Position numbers and translations under genes: made by a program | The notes under the pieces: model-generated | The model's input: only the letters and a program-made list of their open reading frames with translations | Told to the model about the DNA's origin: nothing | Databases searched by the model: none | NCBI RefSeq assembly: GCF_000373645.1 | Contig: NZ_KB892035.1 | Span: 282,466-346,465, forward strand | Source of the DNA: Streptomyces sp. ATexAB-D23 | GTDB taxonomy: Bacteria > Actinomycetota > Actinomycetes > Streptomycetales > Streptomycetaceae | DNA: 64,000 nucleotides | Direction of reading: 5' to 3' | Shown: positions 24,776-31,866 of the stretch, in pieces | Position numbering within the stretch: position 1 is the stretch's first letter | Layout of the letters: the number at the start of each line of letters is the position of its first letter

Positions 24776-26158
24776 ATGGCGGCGGAACGACTGGTGATCA
24801 TCGGCGGGGACGCGGCGGGGATGTCCGCGGCGTCCCAGGCCCGGCGGCTGAAGGGCCCGGACGAGCTGAGCATCACCGCCTTCGAACGGGGCCACTTCAC
24901 CTCGTACTCCGCGTGCGGCATCCCGTACTGGGTGAGCGGCGACGTGACCGGGCGGGACCGGCTGATCGCCCGTACGCCCGAGGAGCACCGGGCCCGCGAC
25001 ATCGATCTGCGCACCCGTACCGAGGTGACGGAGATCGACGTGGCCGGGCGGCGGGTGCGCGCCCTGGACCGGGAGTCCGGCGAGACGTACTGGACGGGGT
25101 TCGACAAGCTGGTCATCGCCACCGGGGCCCGCCCGGTGCGCCCGGAGCTGCCCGGCATGGACGCGGCCGGGGTGCACGGGGTGCAGACCCTGGACGACGG
25201 GCAGGCGCTGCTGGAGACCCTGGAGCGGACGACGGGCCGGCGCGCGGTCGTCGTCGGGGCCGGATACATCGGGGTCGAGATGGCGGAGGCGATGCTGAAG
25301 CGCGGCTACGAGGTGACCGTGCTCAACCGCGCCGAGCAGCCGATGGCGACGCTCGACCCGGACATGGGGCGCCTGGTCCACGACGCCATGGACGGGCTCG
25401 GCATCCATACGGTGAACGGGGCGGAGGTCACCGGGATCACGACCGGCCCGGACGGCCGGGTCACCGAGGTCACCACGGACGGCGCCTCCTATCCGGCGGA
25501 CGTGGTGGTGCTCGGCATCGGCGTCGAGCCCGAGACGACGCTGGCCCGTGCGGTGGGGCTGCCGCTGGGGCCGCACGGCGGGCTGCTCACCGATCTGTCG
25601 ATGCGGGTCGTGGGCCACGAGAACATCTGGGCGGGCGGCGACTGTGTGGAGGTCCTGGACCTGGTGGCGGGCCGCACCCGGCACATCGCGCTGGGCACGC
25701 ACGCCAACAAGCACGGCCAGGTCATCGGCTCCAACGTGGGCGGTGGCTACGGCACGTTCCCCGGTGTGGTGGGTACGGCGGTGAGCAAGGTCTGCGACCT
25801 GGAGATCGCCCGCACCGGGCTGCGTGAGAGGGACGCCCGTGCGGTGGGCCTGCGGTTCGTGACGGCGACGATCGAGTCGACGGGCCGGGCCGGTTACTAC
25901 CCGGGGGCGCGGCCGATGACGGTGAAGATGCTCGCGGAGTACCGCACGGGGCGGCTGCTGGGCGTGCAGATCGTGGGCCGCGACGGCGCGGGCAAGCGGG
26001 TGGACGTGGCGGCGGTGGCGCTCACCGCGGGGATGACGGTGGAGCAGATGACGGCCCTGGACCTGGGGTACGCCCCGCCGTTCTCGCCGGTCTGGGACCC
26101 GGTCCTGGTGGCGGCCCGCAAGACGGTGTCGGTGCTGCGGAAGGCGGGCACCGCCTGA
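24776..26158 (+). CDS. FAD-dependent pyridine nucleotide-disulfide oxidoreductase, CoA-disulfide reductase-like
   Basis: A 460-residue flavoprotein with start ATG 24776, preceded by gaaggga. The FAD-binding loop is VIIGGDAAGMSAASQARRL (7-25), and the single redox Cys lies in FTSYSACGIPYWVSG, the pattern of CoA-disulfide reductase/NADH oxidase-type enzymes in which one Cys cycles with CoA or sulfenic acid. The NAD(P)H loop is RAVVVGAGYIGVEMAEAM and the second FAD motif ENIWAGGDCVEV. A dimerisation domain follows (GLRERDARAVGLRFV...AGYYPGARPMTVKMLAEYRTGRLLGVQIVGRDGAGKRVDVAA). It lies divergently from hemY and convergently to hemE. Substrate is not certain. Confidence 0.9.
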   Translation: MAAERLVIIGGDAAGMSAASQARRLKGPDELSITAFERGHFTSYSACGIPYWVSGDVTGRDRLIARTPEEHRARDIDLRTRTEVTEIDVAGRRVRALDRESGETYWTGFDKLVIATGARPVRPELPGMDAAGVHGVQTLDDGQALLETLERTTGRRAVVVGAGYIGVEMAEAMLKRGYEVTVLNRAEQPMATLDPDMGRLVHDAMDGLGIHTVNGAEVTGITTGPDGRVTEVTTDGASYPADVVVLGIGVEPETTLARAVGLPLGPHGGLLTDLSMRVVGHENIWAGGDCVEVLDLVAGRTRHIALGTHANKHGQVIGSNVGGGYGTFPGVVGTAVSKVCDLEIARTGLRERDARAVGLRFVTATIESTGRAGYYPGARPMTVKMLAEYRTGRLLGVQIVGRDGAGKRVDVAAVALTAGMTVEQMTALDLGYAPPFSPVWDPVLVAARKTVSVLRKAGTA

Positions 26159-26179
26159 GCGGCGCCCGCCCCCGGCCGG

Positions 26180-27253
26180 TCAGCGGGCGGTGCTGGTGTG
26201 GACGTATTCGACGAGGCGGCTGAGCGCGTCCGGGTCCATGTTCGGCATCACGCCGTGGCCCAGGTTGAAGATGTGGCCCTCCAGGCCCGCGGCCGCGTCC
26301 AGGACCTCCTGGGTCTTGGCCTCCACCGCAGCGGTCGGGGCGAACAGCACGGCCGGGTCGAGGTTGCCCTGGAGCGCCTTGCCGGGGCCGACGCGGCGCG
26401 CGGCCTCGTCCATCGGGACCCGCCAGTCGACGCCGACGACGTCCGCCCCGGCCTCGCCCATCAGGCCGAGCAGTTCACCGGTGCCGACACCGAAGTGGAT
26501 GCGCGGGACCTCGTAGCGGGCGACGGCGTCGAAGACCTTCGCGGAGGCGGGCAGCACCGAGCGCCGGTAGTCGGCGGGGGCCAGGGCGCCCACCCAGGAG
26601 TCGAAGAGCTGCACCGCCGAGGCGCCGGCCTCGATCTGGACCTCCAGGAAGGCGCCGGTGATCTCGGCGAGGCGGTCGAGCAGGTCGGCCCAGAGCTCCG
26701 GGGCGCCGTACATCATGGCCTTGGTGTGCTCGTGGTTGCGGGACGGGCCGCCCTCCACGAGGTAGCTCGCGAGGGTGAAGGGCGCACCCGCGAAGCCGAT
26801 CAGCGGGGTCGCGCCCAGCTCCGCGGTGAGCAGGCCGATGGCCTCGGTGACGTACGGGACGTCCTCGGGGGTGAGGTCGCGCAGCCGGGCCAGGTCGGCG
26901 CGGGTGCGGAAGGGCTCGGCGACGACCGGGCCGATGCCGGGCTTGATGTCGAGATCGATGCCGATGGCCTTGAGCGGGACGACGATGTCGCTGTAGTAGA
27001 CCGCCGCGTCGACCTTGTGGCGGCGGACGGGCTGCATCGTGATCTCGGCGACCAGCTCCGGCATCGTGCAGGACTCGAGCATCGGGATGCCTTCGCGCAC
27101 CTTCAGGTACTCGGGCAGCGAGCGTCCCGCCTGGCGCATGAACCAGACCGGCGTGTGCGGCACGGGCTCACGCCGGCACGCCTTCAGGAACGCCGAGTCG
27201 TGGGTGGCGGAGGTCTTCGTCTGCTGCCCGGAGGGGCGATCGTTGGCACTCAC
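26180..27253 (-). CDS. hemE: Uroporphyrinogen decarboxylase
   Basis: A 357-residue cytosolic enzyme that removes four carboxyl groups from uroporphyrinogen III to give coproporphyrinogen III, the substrate of HemY. Signature segments are PVWFMRQAGRSLPEY near the N-terminus, TMQPVRRHKVDAAVYYSDIVVPLKAIG, GFAGAPFTLASYLVEGGPSRNHEHTK, the catalytic-Tyr and Asp environment VQLFDSWVGALAPADYR, HFGVGTGELLGLM, VGVDWRVPMDEA, LQGNLDP, and FNLGHGVMPNMDPD. Start GTG 27253 (VSANDRPSG); an in-frame codon at 27313 would extend into the divergent DUF3000 promoter. The short gap (92 bases) to DUF3000 must hold both promoters. Confidence 0.96.
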   Translation of the reverse strand: MSANDRPSGQQTKTSATHDSAFLKACRREPVPHTPVWFMRQAGRSLPEYLKVREGIPMLESCTMPELVAEITMQPVRRHKVDAAVYYSDIVVPLKAIGIDLDIKPGIGPVVAEPFRTRADLARLRDLTPEDVPYVTEAIGLLTAELGATPLIGFAGAPFTLASYLVEGGPSRNHEHTKAMMYGAPELWADLLDRLAEITGAFLEVQIEAGASAVQLFDSWVGALAPADYRRSVLPASAKVFDAVARYEVPRIHFGVGTGELLGLMGEAGADVVGVDWRVPMDEAARRVGPGKALQGNLDPAVLFAPTAAVEAKTQEVLDAAAGLEGHIFNLGHGVMPNMDPDALSRLVEYVHTSTAR

Positions 27254-27345
27254 AGAACGAATCTTCGCACGTAAGCGCAACGAGCCCGGCCCCGCACGGG
27301 TGTCCTTCCGCACGCGAAGCTCCGGTTCCGCCTACTCTTCCCCGC

Positions 27346-28005
27346 ATGGCTGCGGCTCAGGGACACATCTCCGGTCAATCCGATGGCGCTGACGGCGCGG
27401 ACGGCGCGGAGGGCGGTGCCGTCCCGCCCGCGTTCCGTTCGGCGGTGGACGCGCTGCGCGCGGCGCGGCTGCGCCCCGAGCTGGAGGTGGATCCGACGCG
27501 GCCGCCCAAGAGGCTGGCTCCGCACGCGTACGCGCTGGAGGCCGCGGTCGTGGACGGCGAGGAGGATCTCGCCGACGGGCGGCTGGTCCTGCTCCACGAT
27601 CCGGCCGGGCACGAGGCCTGGCAGGGCACCTTCCGGCTGGTGACGCTGGTCCGGGCCGAGCTGGAGCCGGAGATGGCCGCCGACCCGCTGCTGCCGGAGG
27701 TGTGCTGGTCCTGGCTGACCGGCGCGCTGGAGGCGCGTGGACTGTTCTACGGGGAGGCCGGCGGCACGGTCACCATGGCGGGCTCGCACTACTTCGGTGC
27801 GCTGGAGACGCGGCGTCCCGCGACCCAGATCGAGATCCGGGCCTCCTGGACGCCGCGTGAGGGGCGCGGCGGGGTGCCGGACACGGCGGCGCATCTGGTG
27901 GCGTGGGGTGATCTGCTGTGCCAGATCGCGGGGCTGCCGCCGTCGGGCCCGCAGGACGCGGCGGTGGTGACGCTGCCCCAGCGGCGCGGACCGCAGGTGC
28001 CGTAA
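27346..28005 (+). CDS. DUF3000 family protein
   Basis: A 219-residue actinobacterial DUF3000 protein of unknown function. The N-terminus is Gly/Ala/Asp-rich and low complexity; the conserved core runs PAFRSAVDALRAARLRPELEVDPTRPPKRLAPHAYALEA through DGRLVLLHDPAGHEAWQGTFRLVTLVRAELEPEMAADPLLPEVCWSWL and GSHYFGALETRRPATQIEIRASWTP. No catalytic motif is apparent and no membrane segment is present. It is divergent from hemE, an arrangement I recall as conserved. The last codons overlap an imperfect 34-bp direct duplication (27991-28062). Confidence 0.92.
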   Translation: MAAAQGHISGQSDGADGADGAEGGAVPPAFRSAVDALRAARLRPELEVDPTRPPKRLAPHAYALEAAVVDGEEDLADGRLVLLHDPAGHEAWQGTFRLVTLVRAELEPEMAADPLLPEVCWSWLTGALEARGLFYGEAGGTVTMAGSHYFGALETRRPATQIEIRASWTPREGRGGVPDTAAHLVAWGDLLCQIAGLPPSGPQDAAVVTLPQRRGPQVP

Positions 28006-28312
28006 GAGGGTCTCGCCGGCCGTGCCGCAGGTGCCGTCAGAAAGTCTCGACGGCCCGTGCCGCGATGTCCCCGGGGATGTCGCGGCCGTTCCCGTTTCCT
28101 GTGACGCTGCGTCATACGATCACTTTCGGCCATCGCCGCGGTCTTCGTGCAATCGATCGCGCGTCCTATTTGCCCGAATTGTTACTCAGCAATCGTGATC
28201 TTCCCCTAAAGGAGCAGGGGTCTGCTGCCGAAGGAGTCAATGACCCTTCAAGCACGGTTCGCCCCGGCTTCATCCCCGAGCCGGCCCGTCCCGCCACTCC
28301 CCAGGAGGCCTG
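28006..28312 (+). promoter_or_regulatory. whiI upstream region with sigma-WhiG-like promoter
   Basis: This 307-base gap is richer in A/T than its surroundings around 28090-28250. TAAA (28207-28210), 16 bases, then GCCGAAGG (28227-28234) fits the sigma-WhiG consensus (TAAA, about 15-16 bases, GCCGATAA), with two mismatches at the end of the -10 box. In S. coelicolor whiI is known to be transcribed by sigma-WhiG. The predicted start of transcription is near 28240, leaving a leader of about 70 bases. A short frame (28240-28329, 29 codons) overlaps the whiI start but is unproven. Confidence 0.6.
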
Positions 28313-28975
28313 GTGTCCGTTCTCCTTGAGCAGCCCGCAAGCCTGGTCGCCTACCGCCCGAACAAGCCGACGGCCATGGTCGTCGTGGCCGACCCGCGCG
28401 TCCGTTCCACCGTCACCCGCCATCTGTGGGCACTCGGAGTACGTGACGTCATCGAGGCGTCGTCCATCGCGGAGGCCCGCCCCCGCGTCGGCAACCCGCG
28501 CGACATCTGCGTTGCCGACGTCCACCTGCCCGACGGTTCCGGGCTGACCCTGCTGTCCGAAACCCGAGCCGCCGGCTGGCCCAACGGTCTCGCCCTGTCC
28601 GCCGCCGATGACATCGGCGCCGTGCGCAACGCCCTCGCGGGCGGCGTCAAGGGCTACGTCGTCACCGGCACCCGTACCAATATCGGCCACCCGGCCCGTC
28701 CCGGCGTCGCCCCCATCGGCGCCACCGCCGCCCGTATGCACCGCCGGCCCCCCGGCACCCCGAGCCACCCGGGCGGCTACCGCGAACTCTCCGGCCGCGA
28801 GGTGGAGGTTCTGCGGCTCGTCGCCGAGGGCCAGTCCAACAAGGCCATCGGTGTCTCCATGGGGCTGTCCGCCCTGACCGTCAAGAGCCACCTCGCCCGC
28901 ATCGCCCGCAAGCTCGGCACCGGAGACCGCGCAGGAATGGTCGCCGTGGCCCTGCGGACGGGCATCATCCACTGA
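28313..28975 (+). CDS. whiI: Sporulation regulator WhiI, atypical response regulator
   Basis: A 220-residue orphan response-regulator-like protein. The receiver-like domain (about 17-120) is degenerate: the acidic pocket reads VVADPRV, with only one of the two usual acids, although an Asp is present in ICVADVHLPDG and Lys in GGVKGYVV. The C-terminal NarL/LuxR helix-turn-helix is intact (LSGREVEVLRLVAEGQSNKAIGVSMGLSALTVKSHLARIARKLGTGDRAGMVAVALRTGII). In S. coelicolor WhiI forms a heterodimer with BldM to activate late sporulation genes. Identification rests on this degenerate receiver, gene order (hemE, DUF3000, whiI, rnd) and the WhiG-like promoter. GTG 28313 follows aggagg. Confidence 0.88.
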   Translation: MSVLLEQPASLVAYRPNKPTAMVVVADPRVRSTVTRHLWALGVRDVIEASSIAEARPRVGNPRDICVADVHLPDGSGLTLLSETRAAGWPNGLALSAADDIGAVRNALAGGVKGYVVTGTRTNIGHPARPGVAPIGATAARMHRRPPGTPSHPGGYRELSGREVEVLRLVAEGQSNKAIGVSMGLSALTVKSHLARIARKLGTGDRAGMVAVALRTGIIH

Positions 28976-29029
28976 TTCCGCACCCCCGCCGGTGTGCAGA
29001 AACGCGGAACCGGCTGGATTACACGCATC

Positions 29030-29065
29030 GGCGCCCGTCGACGGAACGTTCCGTCGACGGGCGCC
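29030..29065. terminator. 36-bp perfect palindrome between whiI and rnd
   Basis: GGCGCCCGTCGACGGAAC at 29030-29047 is followed directly by its exact complement to 29065, with AACGTT at the centre and no separate loop. It probably ends the whiI message, but a perfect loopless palindrome could also bind a dimeric protein. Confidence 0.6.
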
Positions 29066-29090
29066 GCGCACACACAGATACCCTTGACAC

Positions 29091-30365
29091 GTGACCGACG
29101 CCCAAGAGACCGCAGCAGACAGTTCACTGCGAACCACCGGGGGCGCTCCCCCGGACGACGTCGCCCCGGCGCCGATCCCCTTGCTCGAACCGCGCGAGGG
29201 CATTCCACCGGTGGTGGCCTCCGACGACGCCCTGGCCGGGGTGATCGCCGCCTTCGCCGCGGGCTCCGGGCCGGTGGCCGTGGACGCCGAGCGGGCGTCC
29301 GGCTACCGCTACGGGCAGCGCGCCTATCTCGTACAGCTGCGCCGTGACGGCGCGGGCAGCGCGCTGGTCGACCCCGTCGGCTGCCCCGACCTGTCCGGGC
29401 TCGGCGAGGTGCTGCACGGCACCGAGTGGATTCTGCACGCGGCGACGCAGGACCTGCCGTGCCTGCGCGAGATAGGGATGACGCCGACCGGGCTCTTCGA
29501 CACCGAGCTGGCCGGACGGCTGGCCGGGTTCCCGCGGGTCGGCCTCGGCGCGATGGTCGAGAACGTCCTCGGCTACTCCCTGGAGAAGGGCCACTCCGCG
29601 GTCGACTGGTCCACCCGCCCGCTGCCCGAGCCCTGGCTGAGGTACGCCGCGCTCGACGTCGAACTGCTCATCGACCTGCGCGACGCCCTGGAGGACGAGC
29701 TCGACCGGCAGGGCAAGCTGGAGTGGGCGCGGGAGGAGTTCGCCGCCATCGCGTCGGCGCCGCCGGCTCCCCCGCGCCAGGACCCCTGGCGCCGCACCTC
29801 CGGGATGCACAAGGTCCGCCGGCGCCGGCAGATGGCGGTGGTGCGGGAGCTGTGGACCGCCCGCGACCAGGTCGCCCGGCGCCGGGACGTCTCGCCCGGC
29901 AAGGTCCTCGGGGACGCCGCGATCATCGAGGCCGCCCTCGCGCTGCCGCCGAACACGCAGGCGCTGACGGCCCTGCCCGGCTTCGGCCCGCGCATGGGGC
30001 GGCGCCAGCTGGAGCAGTGGCAGGCCGCCGTCGACCGGGCCAAGGCGCTGCCGGACACGGAGCTGCCGCAGCCCGGCCAGGCGCTCGCCGGTCCGCCGCC
30101 GCCGCGCGCCTGGGCCGACAAGGACCCGGCGGCCGCCGCCCGGCTCTCGGCCGCCCGCGCCGCGGTCTCCGCGCTCGCGGAGCGCCTGCACCTGCCGCAG
30201 GAGAACCTGATCACGCCGGACACCGTGCGCCGGGTGTGCTGGGAGCCGCCGAAGAATCCGACGCCGGAGACGGTGGAATCGGCGCTGGCCGGGTATGGCG
30301 CGCGGCACTGGCAGATCGAGCAGGTGGCCCCGCTGCTGGTCCGCGCGCTCACGCAGCCGGGCTGA
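29091..30365 (+). CDS. rnd: Ribonuclease D-type 3'-5' exonuclease with HRDC domain
   Basis: A 424-residue exonuclease of the DEDD/RNase D family acting in tRNA and small-RNA 3' processing. Exonuclease motifs are VAVDAERASGYRYGQRAYLVQL (DxE), ILHAATQDLPCLREIGM (with D), and DWSTRPLPEPWLRYAALDVELLIDL (motif III Y-x3-D). HRDC-type helices follow (about 225-300: MAVVRELWTARDQVARRRDVSPGKVLGDAAIIEAA), and the remaining C-terminus is a second helical domain. GTG 29091 gives the usual Streptomyces start VTDAQETA. It is downstream of whiI but separated by a palindrome, so probably independently expressed. Confidence 0.93.
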   Translation: MTDAQETAADSSLRTTGGAPPDDVAPAPIPLLEPREGIPPVVASDDALAGVIAAFAAGSGPVAVDAERASGYRYGQRAYLVQLRRDGAGSALVDPVGCPDLSGLGEVLHGTEWILHAATQDLPCLREIGMTPTGLFDTELAGRLAGFPRVGLGAMVENVLGYSLEKGHSAVDWSTRPLPEPWLRYAALDVELLIDLRDALEDELDRQGKLEWAREEFAAIASAPPAPPRQDPWRRTSGMHKVRRRRQMAVVRELWTARDQVARRRDVSPGKVLGDAAIIEAALALPPNTQALTALPGFGPRMGRRQLEQWQAAVDRAKALPDTELPQPGQALAGPPPPRAWADKDPAAAARLSAARAAVSALAERLHLPQENLITPDTVRRVCWEPPKNPTPETVESALAGYGARHWQIEQVAPLLVRALTQPG

Positions 30366-30432
30366 TCGCGCACAGGCCCTGGAAGCGCATGGGACAGGGG
30401 CGTATTCACGCCAGGTTCCGCGCACACTCCCG

Positions 30433-30472
30433 ATGGCCCGGACGGACTCGAATACGAGTCCGTCCGGGCCAT
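30433..30472 (+). terminator. Perfect 18-bp stem-loop terminator after rnd
   Basis: ATGGCCCGGACGGACTCG (30433-30450) pairs exactly with its complement at 30455-30472 around the loop AATA, followed by TTCCC. Confidence 0.85.
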
Positions 30473-30639
30473 TTCCCGTGTACGGCGGGGCCCACGGCGG
30501 ACACTTTCCCCGTGTGACCTTCGCCGCTCCCGCCGCAGGGGGTGGGCAGTCTGGTTACCCGCAAGTAGCATGAGCGGAGCGGCGTGCCTCAGGGCGCGCC
30601 TCGCAGCAGTGCCATCCCGCACCCTGGAGGAGAGCCATC

Positions 30640-31866
30640 GTGCCTCGTACCATCCGGGACGTCGTCTTCGTCGACGGCGTCCGCACCCCGTTCGGCAAGG
30701 CGGGCCCGAAGGGCATCTACCACGAGACCCGCGCCGACGATCTCGTCGTGAAGGCCATCCGGGAGCTGCTGCGCCGCAACCCGGACCTGGACCCCAAGAA
30801 GATCGACGAGGTCGCCATCGCCGCGACCACGCAGATCGGCGACCAGGGCCTCACGCTCGGCCGTACCGCCGGGATCCTCGCCGGGCTGCCGCAGTCCGTC
30901 CCCGGATACTCGATCGACCGCATGTGCGCGGGCGCGCTGACCGCCGTCACCTCGACGGCCGGCTCCATCGCCTTCGGCGCGTACGACGTCGTGGTCGCCG
31001 GTGGTGTGGAGCACATGGGCCGCCACCCGATGGGCGAGGGCGTCGACCCGAACCCGCGCTTCGTGTCGGAGAAGCTGGTCGACGAGTCCGCCCTGTTCAT
31101 GGGCATGACCGCGGAGAACCTGCACGACCGGTACCCCACGATCACCAAGCAGCGCGCCGACGAGTACGCGGTGCGTTCGCAGGAGAAGGCCGCCAAGGCG
31201 TACGCCGACGGCAAGATCCAGCAGGACCTGGTGCCGGTCTCGGTGCGCCGCACGAACGCGGAGGCCGGTGAGACGGGCTGGGGCCTGGTCACCGCCGACG
31301 AGCCGATGCGTCCGGGCACCACGATGGAGTCCCTGGCCAACCTGAAGACCCCGTTCCGCGCCCACGGCCGCGTGACGGCCGGTAACGCCGCGGGTCTCAA
31401 CGACGGCGCCACCGCCTCGCTGCTCGCCGCCGAGGACGTCGCCCGCGAGCTGGGCCTCCCGGTCAAGATGCGTCTGGTCTCCTACGCCTTCGCGGGCGTC
31501 GAGCCCGAGGTCATGGGCTACGGCCCGATCCCGGCGACGGAGAAGGCCCTCGCCAAGGCGGGCCTGTCCATCTCGGACATCGGCCTCTTCGAGATCAACG
31601 AGGCGTTCGCCGTACAGGTGCTGGCCTTCCTGGAGCACTACGGCATCGCCGACGACGACGCCCGGGTCAACCAGTACGGCGGCGCGATCGCCTACGGTCA
31701 CCCGCTCGCCTCCTCCGGCGTCCGGCTGATGACGCAGCTGGCCCGCCAGTTCGAGGAGCAGCCCGAGGTCCGCTACGGCCTGACGACGATGTGCGTCGGC
31801 TTCGGCATGGGCGCGACGGTCGTCTGGGAGAACCCGCACTTCGAGAACGCCGGAGGCGACAAGTGA
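30640..31866 (+). CDS. fadA: Acetyl-CoA acyltransferase (thiolase)
   Basis: A 408-residue thiolase catalysing the final cleavage of beta-oxidation. The nucleophilic Cys lies in YSIDRMCAGALTAVTSTAGSI (about residue 93), and the C-terminal catalytic His and Cys in NQYGGAIAYGHPLASSGVRLMTQL and GLTTMCVGFGMGATVVWE. EINEAFAVQVLAFLEHYG is also typical. GTG 30640 follows ggaggagagcc. The stop overlaps the GTG of the next gene, so it is coupled to the FadB-type multifunctional enzyme, with which it would form a trifunctional complex. Confidence 0.94.
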   Translation: MPRTIRDVVFVDGVRTPFGKAGPKGIYHETRADDLVVKAIRELLRRNPDLDPKKIDEVAIAATTQIGDQGLTLGRTAGILAGLPQSVPGYSIDRMCAGALTAVTSTAGSIAFGAYDVVVAGGVEHMGRHPMGEGVDPNPRFVSEKLVDESALFMGMTAENLHDRYPTITKQRADEYAVRSQEKAAKAYADGKIQQDLVPVSVRRTNAEAGETGWGLVTADEPMRPGTTMESLANLKTPFRAHGRVTAGNAAGLNDGATASLLAAEDVARELGLPVKMRLVSYAFAGVEPEVMGYGPIPATEKALAKAGLSISDIGLFEINEAFAVQVLAFLEHYGIADDDARVNQYGGAIAYGHPLASSGVRLMTQLARQFEEQPEVRYGLTTMCVGFGMGATVVWENPHFENAGGDK

